The notes beneath the pieces are model-generated. The model searched no databases. It had not been told where the DNA came from and saw nothing but the letters and a program-made list of their open reading frames with translations. DNA of 64,000 nt from NCBI GenBank assembly GCA_008330645.1, contig VLTN01000016.1, positions 248,001 to 312,000 of the forward strand, given 5' to 3'. This document shows positions 28,489 through 39,900 of the stretch, in pieces. This DNA is from Cafeteria roenbergensis. Lineage: Eukaryota; Sar; Bigyra; Bicosoecida; Cafeteriaceae. How positions within the stretch are numbered: position 1 is the stretch's first letter; the number at the start of each line of letters is the position of its first letter. The translations under genes were made by a program, and so were the position numbers.

Positions 28489-30796
28489 TCACTCCTCTCG
28501 CCTCCCCAGCGCGGGCGCGAGCGAGACGTCCCCGACGCTGGCATCGTCTGCAGCTGCACCGTACTTGGTGCCGAGCGACCCCCTCGAGGCTGGCCTGCTG
28601 TCCTCGCGCGGGATGCCCGCCAGGGCGTCGTAGGGGCCGTCCTCGACCAGCGCCTGCGCCTCCTCGTCTCCCCCGAGGGCTCGCCGGGCCACTGGCTCGG
28701 GAGGGACGGACTTGTAGCCAATCGCGATGACTGCGTACACGCCGAACGCGACCACCATGAGCGCAGCGAACATGAGGTAGATGGCCGTCTGGCTGAGGCT
28801 CTTGGTGGCCTGGTACAGCAGGCCGCCGATGATGTCGCCGAGGCCGTTGCTGAAGAACCAGGCAGCCATGCACACGCCCTGGAGGTTGCGGTCCGCCTGG
28901 GTGTACGCCCACTCGAGGCCGGTCACAGACAGGAAGATCTCCGCGATGGTGATGAGGACCCACTGGGGGAGCTGGAGGAGGACTGAGACGGACTTGGGCG
29001 GGGAGGAGTCGATGACGAACTCCACGGCGGCGCTGAGGAGGAACGTGAAGGAAGCCAGCAGCATCCCGACGCCCATGCGCTTGAGGGGGGTGGGCTCCAG
29101 GATGGGGCAGCGCCTGCCAAGGCACTCGAGGCACGGAAGGATCGCGGCGCGGTACACGGGCAGCATGACCATGACAAGGAGGGGGTTGATGGCCCCCAGC
29201 TGGTCCGGCTCGAACGGCCCCAGGTCCATGCGCTTGGCCTGCAGCACCCACGTGTTGCCCTGCTGGTCGTAGAGCGCCCAGAAGAGCGCGATGATGCTGA
29301 ATACGGGGAGGATCGCCGTGATGCTCGCGGCCCCGTCCACCATTTCGTCAGAGAACTTGCCGCGCACGGCGTTGAGGCAGCCTGCGCGCTCGCGCAGCGC
29401 CATGCTGCGCACCCGCGCGGCCTCGGCCACGGCAGCCGCCTCGTCCTTCTCCGGCTCCCCGTGCGCGGCGGCGCTGCCCCCAGCGCGGGGGGAGGGCTTG
29501 GCGGACGCGGGCGACGCAACCATGGACGCCGACTCGGCATCCTCCGAGCCACCGGTGAGCGCCTCCGACCGATCAAGGGCCGAAGCGTGGTCTTCCCCGT
29601 CATCGAGCAGGGCGCTCGGGGTCGGCGGCTCCTCGCCTGCCACCGTGCGCTTCACTGCGCTCATGAGCCCGTCGGGCTCGTCACCATGGACGACAGAGGA
29701 ACCCGACGACGAGCAGCAGCTCAGCCACCAAAAGGTCCCGCGCGTGCGGCACTGCTCGCTGCAGCCGGCGGCGATCACCGCCAGGATGGAGGCCAAAATG
29801 CTGCCCTTGGGGCGCTCGCGCAGGTACTTGCGGCAAGGCAGCACAAACACCACGAGCGAGAGCGTCAGAACGATTGTTGCCGCGCCAAAGGCGGCCTCGA
29901 AGCCGCCGTAGCGGCGCGCAAGCGGCAACAGCAAGTAGGCGAACAGGGAGCCGAGGTTGATGCTGAGGTAAAACGACGAGAAAAAAATGGAGACGAGGTG
30001 CTGCGTCGTCCACCCCGTGGGCGGGTTATAGCTCGGGTCCATGAGCTGCTGCGCGCCGAAGGCGGCCACGCAGGGCTTGATGCCGCCGGTGCCAATCGCG
30101 ATGAGCACCAGGCCGATGAACGCCAGCCACATTTGCTCGCTGATGGCAGACAAGGTCAGGGCCGCCGCGCCGATGATGTACACGATGGAAAAGTCAATGA
30201 TGGTGAACATCTTGCCCAGGTATGCATCGCTGATGTAGCCGCCCAGCAGCGGGGCCAGGTACGTGCCGGCGGAGTACCAAAAGAAGATGGACGTCGCGTC
30301 GGGGTCCGAAAACAGGAAGACATCCTGCGCACAGGCACCAGCAGCAGCGGGAATCGGTGTGTGTACTCAGGGGGCGGACGGCACTCGTCGAGGGGGGCTG
30401 CGCACTCGCCGGGGCAAGGGCGCAATTCAGCGCCGCAGGGCGATGTTCAAGCTGGCACTCGATTCGCGGCGGCGGTTGTTGCCGTAGCAGCAAGTTGACG
30501 AAGGCACGTGGGGCGCGCCAGCGCTCACGGTCAAGAACAGCGTGAGGATTGCCTTGTTCCCGTAATACGTGAACCGCTCCGACACCTGCGGCGAAGCGGT
30601 GGGGGCGGCAGGAAGCGCGGGGGCGGGGGTGCCGGCGGCGTCAGTTCATCACAGCAACAATTCGCTGCCGCGGCGCACTGCAATCGGCCGCGGGAGTCCT
30701 CACCTCGGACGCAACGACGAACTTCACGGTGTTGGGCCCGGGGAGGATCCGCTCGCAGCAGGTGGGGCCGCGGCGTTCGACGGCGGAAGCAGCCAT
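28489..30796 (-). CDS. Proton-coupled oligopeptide/nitrate transporter (POT/SLC15/NPF)
   Basis: Three exons, 30704-30796, 30529-30585 and 28489-30324, total 661 residues. Introns of 118 and 204 nt start GTGAGG and GTGAGC. The splice junctions rebuild the POT signature KFVVASE|VSERFTYYGNKAIL (family pattern ERFxYYG), which also fixes the ATG at 30796. Further family blocks: YLAPLLGGYISDAYLGK, a GTGGIKPCVAAFG loop and FYLSINLGS. About twelve hydrophobic segments flank a long cytosolic loop with acidic and Ala-rich sequence (roughly residues 315-430). ALFWALYDQQGNTW matches the region around transmembrane helix 7. The protein should import di/tripeptides, nitrate or related solutes with protons across a plasma or vacuolar membrane; the substrate cannot be told. 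A Harbinger transposon begins about 100 bp upstream of the start codon. Confidence 0.93.
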
Positions 30797-30893
30797 GGCG
30801 CGTCGGCGCGCCTGGGCCGGCCGGGTGTGAGCGGGCGGGAGTCGAGTGTCGCCAGCGGAGCCCGCTGCCCGGCTCTGCCGGCCAAAGCACCTG

Positions 30894-30912
30894 GGGTCTG
30901 CCGCTCACCTCT
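30894..30912 (+). repeat. Left terminal inverted repeat of the Harbinger element
   Basis: Reads GGGTCTGCCGCTCACCTCT, the exact reverse complement of 35293-35311. Preceded by the CTG duplication at 30891-30893. Confidence 0.93.
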
Positions 30913-31071
30913 TTGAAAATGGCAAATACACCCAAATTCAGCATTTCGACTGGCAGAGCACCATTTTAACCCCAAATTCTGAGTCGCAAATTCTAGTCAG
31001 GATTTGACGCCTGATTTTGATAAACCATACCCAGAAACCAGCCGCTTGCCAGAAAATGGTCGCCACTTGAA

Positions 31072-33227
31072 ATGGCCGCCGCACCCGCAGAAGGAGCCCA
31101 ATGGCCCCGCGAGGACCAGCATGACCGCTCTGAGGATCTAGAGCAGGCTCTTCGCCAACTCTTCGACGATCTGGCTGTCTTGGCTGTCGAAGGAGACGCA
31201 GAGGCTTTTACGTCCCCACTTGACCGCGCGCTCCTGACCGCTGTCCATCAGCAAGCCTCGCTGCTCGTCGCCCAGCATGACCGGAAAATGTCTATGGAGT
31301 TTTTCCTGGAGCAAGAGTGGGGGGCGTTCGCAAGGAGCGTCATTATCAGAGCGCTTGCCAGTGTCGGCCACAAGGACGCCTTCGCCTCAGAGTTCAGGAA
31401 GGCGGCAGCTCAAGCTCAGCGTGTCCATTCCCTGAAGGAAAATGCCACCTTCCGTTCTGTTGGTCTCCTCGTCCAGGCGCGCCGTTTTTCGGCAGAAATC
31501 TTCAAGGACATGTTTGGCCTCAGCGAGCCTGCCGTTGAGCTGCTCGTGCAGCTCTCTGAAGCGCGCCTGCAACGAGGGCGGACTGCAAACTCCTTGGCAC
31601 TAAGCGCACGAGAGCGTCTTCTCATCGCGCTGCTTCATCTGCACAACGGTGAGCCAGTGCAAACTCGGAGCACCTCCGTTCGCGCCGCTCTTCCTCCGGC
31701 GACCCCCCTCGCCGCTGCCTGCGCCCCCTGTGCCCCTGTGCAGGAGGGCGGTACCGTCTGTTGGGAATGGCGTGTGGCGTTAGCCCGGACACTGTGCGCC
31801 GCTGCTTGCGGGATGCTGAGGTCCTGCTTTTCTCGCATCCGGTCATGCCATTTGACTACGTCCCTCCCGGTGGCGAGGACTGGAGGACACTCGCAGCGTT
31901 TGGCTTCGCGAAGTATGTGGGGGTGAAGTGCATTATTCTTGCCGTCGACGGCCACAAGGTGGGTTGCAAAGCACCTGTGGCGCCAAGCGAGCGCAGTGCC
32001 TACTACTGTGGTACCAAGGGCCCGTTCATTACAATGGGATATGCTGTCGACGACGCCCAAACGCCGAGGTTTGTCATGGGCGGCTTTCCAGGCAGCACGA
32101 ACGATGTGACGGCCCTTCGCTCAAGCACTCTGTGGAAGGCCATGGAGGACCCGGAGTCCTACAACCATGAGTCTCCCAAAGTACCCAAGGACAGGGTGGT
32201 CATTGCCGACTCCGCGTACATGATTCGGGACTGGCTTATGACTCCATTTTTGGAGCACTCCGTGGAGCGTGAGCTCTGCCCTCTGGAGATGCTTGCATTC
32301 AACTTCTTTCTCAGCGCTGCTCGCCAAAAGGTTGAGCACTTCAACGGCAGGCTGACACAGATGTGCGCGCCGATTCGGGACCGCGGCCAGCAGCGTGGAC
32401 CCGACATGGCTGTGAGGCTGGCTCGGACATGCGTTGGTCTCATGAGCTTTGGCATCCAACATGACACCATAAACCGAACTGGCCGCCTGGGCAGGAGCGT
32501 GCACGCGTGCAGGTCTTCTGGAAGATTTGCTCCGGAAGGACCTCGTCTGGTTCGCCTAGACCGCTCTCAGGGTCCAGTTGGCGACCTTGAGGCCAAAGAG
32601 GCAGGCAAGACCAACCGCCGCCGTCTGGCCACGGCGTGGGTTGCTGCCAAAGGCAGGTCTGTCGTTGTCCGGATGGGCCCTGACAGAAAGTTTCACCTGT
32701 TTTGGTTCAACATGGTGCTTGCACAGCCAACAGACGGCTTCTTGATTGACGCTGTTGTGGCGCAGCGGGCTGCAATGGGCTTGCCGCCCAAATACGCCAG
32801 CTTCTCTGGCCTGGCATCGTCTGCTGGGAACCTTTCCCACGTGCCGGCGCGAGGGAGCAGCCCCAGTGCGGTCGTGGCGGCCACCTCTTTGGCGGCCGAG
32901 CAAGCTGCCACCGCAGCCGGGTTCGTGCTTGCCACGTGCCCGGATGATAGCCCTGTCGAGAACAGTGTGCCGACAGCATCGGAAGCGTCAGCCCCGGCTG
33001 CAGCGTCTGCCCCCGTCGTCGCCGTATTGGACGTGGACCTGCCAGGGTCCGAGGTGGGCACCGAGGAGGCTCAGCACACAGCTGCGGCTGAGTCCACAGA
33101 AGGAGTCGCTGCTTGCGATCTCCACTTCGCGGCAGCCCGCACAAGCACCCCTCCTGGCGTCGCGCCTTCTCGGTCGAGCCGAACGAGAGCACGCCCAAGG
33201 CGCTATGCCGAGTTTGAAGTGCACTGA
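31072..33227 (+). CDS. Harbinger transposase (DDE_Tnp_4-type nuclease)
   Basis: Exons 31072-31648 and 31744-33227 with a 95-nt intron (GTGAGC...CAG), 686 residues. Across the splice the helix-turn-helix part reads ARERLLIALLHLHN|GGRYRLLG then MACGVSPDTVRRCLRDAE, as in PIF/Harbinger nucleases. The catalytic DDE core is present: first Asp in ILAVDGHKVG, the YYCGTKGPFITMGYAVDD block, GGFPGSTNDVTALR, second Asp in RVVIADSAYMI, and the Glu in QKVEHFNGRL. The C-terminal 200 residues are Ala/Ser-rich and end with an Arg-rich patch (SRSSRTRARPRRYAEF). It would cut at the terminal repeats together with the Myb-like partner. The reading frame looks whole. Its intron uses the same GTGAG donor as host genes. 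Confidence 0.93.
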
Positions 33228-33525
33228 GCCCCGAACGACAGTGTTTGCACCAGCCGTAAGCGTTTGAGCTGCGAAGGGATTGCTTGGAGCGAAAGTACCC
33301 CAAATACAAGCAATGCCAGAGAGCTTAGGGCTAGCCAACACAAGTGCACCCACGCATGGCTTTACACGTCGAGGGAATGCCACACTCAACCTTTAAGCAA
33401 CCGAGGTTGGCTGCGGGCTCTCAAAGCCGCAGGCGACAGGCAGGACTTGGACCAAAGCGCCCGCAAACGCGTCCAGCCGCCACGAACGTGCACTTGGGTC
33501 GCAGATCGCGTTCGCTTGCTCTGAC

Positions 33526-35048
33526 TCAGTTGGTTCTGGGATCGGCGCCGTCTAGGCGAGACTGCCAACCTGCGGAAGAGGAAGGCAATGAGGTGGCTGT
33601 TCCAGGCCCCGATGAAGCCGCAGCGGCAGCGGCTTCCGATCCAGCTCCCACGGCCGTGCCGAAGCTCTGTCCCGAGGTGTGGGGAGACATACTTGTCAGG
33701 GTGGAACGTTCTGCCATCCGTTCCAGGACAACTCTGGCTGCGGGGCTGAGAGATGCAAACAACTCCAAGCTTGTGCGATACTGGTCAAGCACTGCATGTG
33801 CGTCCGTTGGACAGAGAGGCCGTCTGGTCACTACGGCTTTCTGGGCGTCCGGGTGGGGTATGAGAAAAAAATCCCAGCCGCGTGCGGTCGTCCGCGGACA
33901 GATGGAACAGGAGAGCCTTGGCGATGGCGGAGAGCGCCACGCCATGCAGCGCGCACCCGTCGGGGTGAAGGGCCTGGAACATTTCAAGCACAGTGATAGC
34001 CTGGAAAACGTCCGCTTTGAGAGCCATTTCGACTGCCATTTGCCGCGGGTCTGTGTCCCGCGGCTCGTGGTCGCCTCCGATCATCGAAGCCAGCAGCGCA
34101 GTGTTCGGCCGTTTTGAGCGTAATCCTTCCAGCTGCCGGAGGCGCTCCTCTTCACGAGCACGCTTCTTCTCCCGCTGTCTGGCCAAGCGAGCTGCTTCAA
34201 TGGCAGATTGTCCAGCCGCCGCATGCGCAGCACGATCACTGCCCACCCAGGAGCCGCTGGTCTGGCTTGGCCGTCCAGCCGAAGCCCCAGTGGACGAGCG
34301 TGGCGGCACAAGTTCGCCGTCGTCGGAATCAGCACTCGAGTCGAGCGAAGAGTCGGTTGCGGCTTCGGGCAATGACCAGGGCCCGGAACCTGAAGCAGCG
34401 GCCACCAAGTCCTGCTGATGAGATGCTGGGCCCCGAAGCGGAGGCTGCGCGGTGGCTTCAACCCGCTTCCGGATAGATTCGGATAGTTCCAGGTGGCAAA
34501 CGACACCGAACTCCGTCGCGTAGAAAATCAGCAGCTCTTCGTTCACGGTCATGATCACGTCAGGCTTGCCAGCAGCGCGGCGAGCCTGAGTCGCCGTTGA
34601 AGTTTCGGAGGCTTGCTGCTGCGCGACCTTCCATGTAGCATTTGCAGCATTGAAGTGACGCTTGAATCGCAGATCAAGGTACTCCGCAGTCACGTGAGGA
34701 AAGCTTGACATGGTCTGCCACGTACGACCAAACCTGATGCCTGAGATGAGACGTCACCCTGAGCCGCATGGTAGACTCTTTCACCTTGCCTGGCCGTCGC
34801 ACGTGAGTGCCCTTTCTCAGGGTGTGGTTGGCTGTGGCAATCAGCCCGGGAAGGCGGTCCTTGAACGAGCGCAAAATGTCAAAGAACTGTTCCGCGTCCA
34901 TAAAGGCCGTCCGGGCGCCCCCTGCGCGCCGGGTCAAACGAAAAGCACAACGCACAACCCCTGCGTAAGCCATGGCGCCTGATTCCTTCGCCTTGGCAGG
35001 CGTGCCGCCGCGACGAATGCTGACCTGCGTGAGATGCCTCGGCGCCAT
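33526..35048 (-). pseudogene. Myb/trihelix-like accessory gene of the Harbinger element, frame broken
   Basis: A minus-strand coding region convergent with the nuclease, as in other Harbinger elements. The longest piece, 33785-34711, contains a trihelix-like stretch (TAEYLDLRFKRHFNAANATW), then a Ser/Asp-rich linker and a basic coiled region (ARLARQREKKRAREEERLRQ). Near its 5' end a frame that starts at an ATG at 35048 (MAPRHLTQVSIRRGG) does not join in phase to the next; a very short intron or a frame break could explain this. Near 33865-33875, at a run of seven A on the plus strand, coding sense shifts to the frame that ends at 33526 (ending in the block AVLDQYRTSLELFASLSP). So there are one or two breaks, unless sequencing error or splicing accounts for them. 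The Myb-like assignment is inference. Confidence 0.55.
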
Positions 35049-35292
35049 GCGCCATGGAGTGTGACTCAGACTGTGCTACAGCCATGGAGACTGGGGATCA
35101 CTTGCTTCAGTCGGGCAGCGTTGTTCCTGGGGGTCAAGCCGCACCCGGTGGCCCGCTTGGGGCGGTTGAGTGCTGCAGCGAACCCGCGGCCGCCAGCTCT
35201 GCTGAGTCAATATTCGGACGCAAGCATGTGCTGAATATGAAAGGAGCGTTTCGAATTCATATTTAAAAAGCATATTCGAAGACCATTCTGGC

Positions 35293-35311
35293 AGAGGTGA
35301 GCGGCAGACCC
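35293..35311 (-). repeat. Right terminal inverted repeat of the Harbinger element
   Basis: Reverse complement is GGGTCTGCCGCTCACCTCT, identical to the left end. Followed by the CTG duplication at 35312-35314. Confidence 0.93.
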
Positions 35312-35498
35312 CTGCGACTCGGGCGCGCAACGCTCAGGCGTTCCGGCACAGCCCGAGGCCCCCGAGGCCGGCGATTCGCGGCGGCCCTGCACCCCGGGCG
35401 CTGGCTGGGCTCCCGTCGGGGTGCGTTTCCAAGCGCTCGGCGCCTGCCGCGGTCCGTGGCCGCCTTGAGAGCGAGCTCTCGCCCAGCGAGCGGCCGAA

Positions 35499-36686
35499 AT
35501 GGCGGACTCGGCAATGGTGGCCGTGCACGAGGACCTGGCCTTTGAGGACGAAGCGGTCAAGGTGAGCGGGCCGCGCAGCTGCCCCTGGCTCCGGGGTGCA
35601 GTTGGCGCGAGGCCAGGCTGCCGCCCGCGCGAGAGGGAGGGCACCGGGCAGGCTCGGCAATTCTGCCAACAGTAGTAGTTGCGCTCGGGGTTGCACCCGG
35701 CTGGCTCGCGGGCCCCGCTGCGCGCGCCCCGGCATGAGCGCGACGCCTAGCCTGCGCGTCGTAGTGCGGCATTCTCACGCTGGCTCTTCTTGCATGTGCG
35801 CCACGCCTGGGTTGCCGACTGCAGGACTTCATCGCGATTTTGGAGGAGCACCGGCTCAACTGCGAGCGCCAGGGCAAGTACGTGGAGGCAGACATCGCGC
35901 GCGCGCGCCTGGACGAGCTGCGCGTGCACGAAGAGAACCGTCGCCGCGAGGCCATGCGCGCGCGGCAGCTGGCGGAGCGCTTGGGCGTGGAGGAGGCGCA
36001 CATGCTCGAGTTCCAGCAGTTCAACGTGGAGTGGGACCGCCGCATGGCCGACTACGAGGAGAACGCAGCCCGGCTCATCCTGGCTATGAAAGAGCGGCAT
36101 GTGGCGGAGCTGCGGGAGTTCCAGCAGAAGCTCATTGCCCGCGCGACCATCCCGCGCCACTCCAAGGAGTACCTCAACCTGAGGCGAATCCAGGACGTTC
36201 TGGCGAAGCAGAAGAACTACGCGGAGGCGGCCAAGATCAAGCAAAAGGCCGACGAGCTTGTGAGACCCGTCGCTTCCCCGCGCTGCTCGCGGTGGCGGCC
36301 CAGCGCGCGGAGCTCGCTCGGCGGCTTGCCCGGCCGCCGCCTGCCGCTGCCGCTGCCCCCCCGCCCGACCCTCGGCGTTGCTCGTGTCGCGAGCCTTGCC
36401 CCGCTGGCCGCAGATGGCATTCGAGGAGGAGAAGTGGAACAACGAGCGGCAGGCCGAGATGTACCAGAAGGAGATGCGGTTCAAGCAGAAGCTGCGGCTC
36501 GAGCTGCATGCGCTGAAGAAGCGCATTCAGCAGGGCAAGGCGGAGATGACGCGCCAGCGCCAGGGCGAGCTTGAGCGCTTGCTGCAGCGGTACCAGAACG
36601 TGAAGCGCGAGCTGGAGCAGCAGCAGCGCATGGAGCGCGTGCGCAGCGCCAAGCAGTCGACCATCCGCAACCGCAGCTCCAAGTGA
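35499..36686 (+). CDS. Conserved coiled-coil protein, possibly ciliary or centrosomal
   Basis: Three exons, 35499-35561, 35825-36259 and 36414-36686, total 256 residues; introns of 263 and 154 nt begin GTGAGC and GTGAGA. Almost the whole protein is helical and charged. A well-ordered block reads ILEEHRLNCERQGKYVEAD, then RHSKEYLNLRRIQDVLAKQ and KNYAEAAKIKQKADELE, followed by a basic coiled coil ending in KQSTIRNRSSK. The 'L-x-x-x-KNYxEAxKIKxKADxLE' pattern is typical of conserved eukaryotic coiled-coil proteins. I cannot name the family with certainty. A ciliary or centrosomal role is a guess based on the look of the sequence and on the number of ciliary genes in the window. Confidence 0.75.
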
Positions 36687-36960
36687 AGCCGTGGGAGCGC
36701 GCCTCCGTGTGTCGCGACGCGAGGCGGCGGAGAAAGGGCGCTTGTGAGGTTGCCACCGCTCGACACCGGCTCGGTCGAAGTGGCGACAGCGTGCTGCGTG
36801 AGCCTTGTTGATTGGAACGAGCCGTCGACGGCCTGCGGGGCGCTTGCCTGCAGCAAACACCGCCACACGACGCGCAAGCTCTGCCGGCAAGTCCTCGCGG
36901 CGCGCGGCCTGGCGAGGCGCGGGCGCCTGGGCACTCGCCGGGCCACCAGGGTGCGCCAGG

Positions 36961-39900
36961 ATGAGCAGGCGGGAGAGCCTCCCGCAGATGCTGGCAAGGC
37001 CGGCAGCGCTTCGCGTTGGCGCGGCCGCAATTGAGGCGGACGGCCAGCCCGCGAACAGGCTGCTCGCCGGCCCCCAATGGCTGGCCACAACGGGTCTGGC
37101 ATCCGGCGTGCCCGCGCTTTGGTGCACTGCGCGGGACCCGGGCCGCGTGTGGCTGGGCCTGTGCGCTCTGGACGCTGCCGCTGGCACTGGCCTGGCCAGC
37201 GAGGTGGCCGCCCGCCTTCCCGCTCGCGGTCCCACCCGAGTGCGCCTGTTCTGGGCCCGGCCGGCCGGCAGTGTTGAGCCGCGGGACTCGAACAGGCTGG
37301 GCGCCGTGCTGCGGTCGGCCCGGTCCGGGTGGGCGGAGGCCGTCGCAGGCCAGCGCGACGCAGCAGACGACCACGACGCCGACGGCCATGCCGCGCTCGT
37401 TGCCGCAGCCCCGGGCATGACCGGCCCTCCCAGGCTTGCAGTGACGGTGCATGTGCGACTGTGCCGGGCCACGCCGGGCGGGGACGAGCTGGAGGTTGAC
37501 CCAGCTGCCGAGGCCGCGGTTGCCGCTGCGGGCGGGGGCTCGGACGGGGCGACGTCGCTCCTCGGACCGGCTCTTCTGGGGGCGGTGGTGGCGCCCGGCT
37601 GCGCGGTGCGCCTCGCCCCGGAGCTGGCCGGCCCCGGGCGCTGGGCCTTCGTGGAGGGAGTCACCCCCGGAGAGGCCACCGTCGTTGAAGTCGGACCTGC
37701 CACCAATGTGATCCTGCCCCGAGTCGTGGTCGCAGACGCAGCGGCTGCAGTGGCAGGCGTGCCCAGCCCCTCCGTGCCCGCCTCCATCGCCTCCGTGTCC
37801 CAGTCCCCCGCGGGCCCGTCGACCCCGGCAGCAAAGGCTTCTCTCTCACGGGCGTCTGCTGGACCTGGCGCCGCGACCAGCCCCTCACCAGCGGCCGCCG
37901 CCGCCGCCGCTGCTGCTTTTGGTGCTGCTGCTGCTGGTGCACGGGCGGCGACGGCGGCGTCCTCCCCTGCCGCGGGCTCTGCCCCCTTCTCCTTCCGCAG
38001 CCTCGTGACGCCGCCGCGCTCTCAGCCAGCGGCCGCACCCAGCCCCCTCGCCGGCTCGCCGGCGGACGCTGCTGCCGGAACGCCCTCCCCCGCGGCTCCG
38101 CCGCGGCCCCCGGCCAGGACGTCGCCCTGGCACCCCTCGGCGCTCGACTGCGCCCCTCTCGACCTGAGCGCCCCGCTCGACGGTCTGCCGGGCGCCGGCC
38201 TTTCCTCGGCCGCGCTGGCGCTGCGGCAGGCCGTCGTCCTTCCGTTGCGGCGCCCCGACCTGGTGGGCTGGGGCTCGCGCCTCGCCGCCTCCGACGGCGC
38301 CGGGGCTGCAGCCTCGCCGCTGGAGTGGCCCGACGTCGACGCGCCCCGCGGCGTCTTGCTGCACGGTCTCCCAGGCACTGGCAAGAGCGCGGCCGTGGAG
38401 GCCGTGGCGCGCGAGGCCGCGGCGCTGCCCGGGACGGCAGTTCGGGTGGTCACCGTGAGAGAGGAGGACCTTGTGACCGGGGACGAGGACGAGGCGGAGG
38501 GGAGGCTGCGCCGCGTGTTCCGGGCGGCGCGCCGCTGGCTCGCCCAAGGCGACGCGTACGACGGAGGAGCGCAGGCCCCGGACTGGGGGGAGGGGCTGCT
38601 GGGCAGCGCGGCCAGCGCGGTGGCCGGTCGGGAGGCGGCCGCGCTGGCTGCTGTTGGGGGAGGCAACGCGCGAGTCGGAAGGCGGGCCCGAGTGGGCGAA
38701 GTGGCAGACTACCGCGGGACGGCAGAGCAGTCAGCCGGCGAGGCTGCCCGTGCCGGCGCCGGCACCACTGACGACTGTGCTGTGGCAGCCAGCGGGGGCG
38801 CCGCTGGCGCTGCAGCCGAGCAGGCCAGCAGCGCCGTGGCCGACGACGGGCTTCCCCTGTTCAGCTCTCGGCGCAGGGGCGGCGCGGACGGTGTTCCCGG
38901 ATGGGACGACGAGTCGGAGGCGCGGGTATGCATAGTCGTTCTGGACGGACTGGACAGGATGGCGGGCGCCCTGCATGGCGCGGGGGGCGGGGCGGAGGAC
39001 ACCGAGGACGCGCCGGGCGGCGGGGGGGGAGACGACGGTCCGGGGCTGCAGCTGAGCGACGCGGAGCTGCTGATGCGGGCGCAGCTGGTGGGGCTGCTTG
39101 AGGCGCACTGCTGGGCGCACGACGCGGAGGGCAGGCAGGCCCCGCCGGGGGCCCGCGTGTCGGGCGGGGGCGGCCGCTGGAGAGCCGGCCTGGGCGATGC
39201 CGCCGCCGAGGGTGCGATCGAGCTCGAGGAGAGCAGCCCCGACGAGGACGAGGAGGACCACGACCACGACCAGGACGAGGGCGAGGAGCAGGGCGGCTGG
39301 GCGGCGGCCCCCGGAGACGGCTGGGGCGGCGCTGGACCGGCTGGTGGCGCGGTCGCCAGGGGCAAGTGGCTGCCCGGCACCGGCGCGCCGTGGCGCCGCG
39401 ACTCGCTGCCCGCAGGGGCGCTTGGCCGCAGGCGCCTCGTCGCGCCTCGCCGGCTCGTCGTGGTGGGGACTGCAGCAGCCCGCGACGCCGTCGACGCGTC
39501 CCTGCTCGCGCCCGGGCTGCTGCAGCTCGACGCTCCTGTGGACGCGCCTGCGGTGGCTGACCGCGGGAGCGTCTTGCGCCAGGCCCTGCTGCGCGCGCGC
39601 GCCGTCGTGGGAATTCCGTCGCAGTCCGCGCTTGCCGGAGCAGCTGGTGGTGGCTCTGCCGACTGTGCAGAGCCCCAGTTCTCGCACGTCTTCGACCCTG
39701 CCGACGATGCCGAGCCGCTGCCCAGAGCCCTGCGCGGTTTCGCGGAGGGACTCATCGGCTACGTGCCCCGCGACACCGTGGCGCTGGTCCGGGCCGCAGT
39801 GGCGCTGTGGCGCGCCGACGAGGCGGGAAGGGAGGCCGCAGCGCTGGCCGGCGAGGAGGACATCTCCAGCTCCCTCCTCTCTGCGCTCGCAGACCTGGAC

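Larger units (their letters stand above)
30894..35311. mobile_element. PIF/Harbinger DNA transposon, 4.4 kb
   Basis: The ends are 19-bp perfect inverted repeats at 30894-30912 and 35293-35311, flanked by a direct 3-bp duplication CTG (30891-30893 and 35312-35314). Three-base target duplications are typical of the PIF/Harbinger superfamily, although TTA/TAA is the common form. Inside are a plus-strand DDE nuclease with its own intron and a convergent minus-strand gene that resembles the Myb-like accessory protein. The element is visibly richer in A+T than the host, most of all in the two outer 150-bp stretches. It is inserted between the divergent POT transporter and coiled-coil genes. Identical repeats and an intact nuclease suggest a young insertion, but the accessory gene has frame problems. 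Confidence 0.93.

Noticed and set aside
34300-35300. Possible virus-like or retroelement origin of the A+T-richer island
   Set aside because: The island is fully explained by a DNA transposon with inverted repeats and a DDE nuclease; no reverse transcriptase, integrase, polymerase or capsid sequence is seen.
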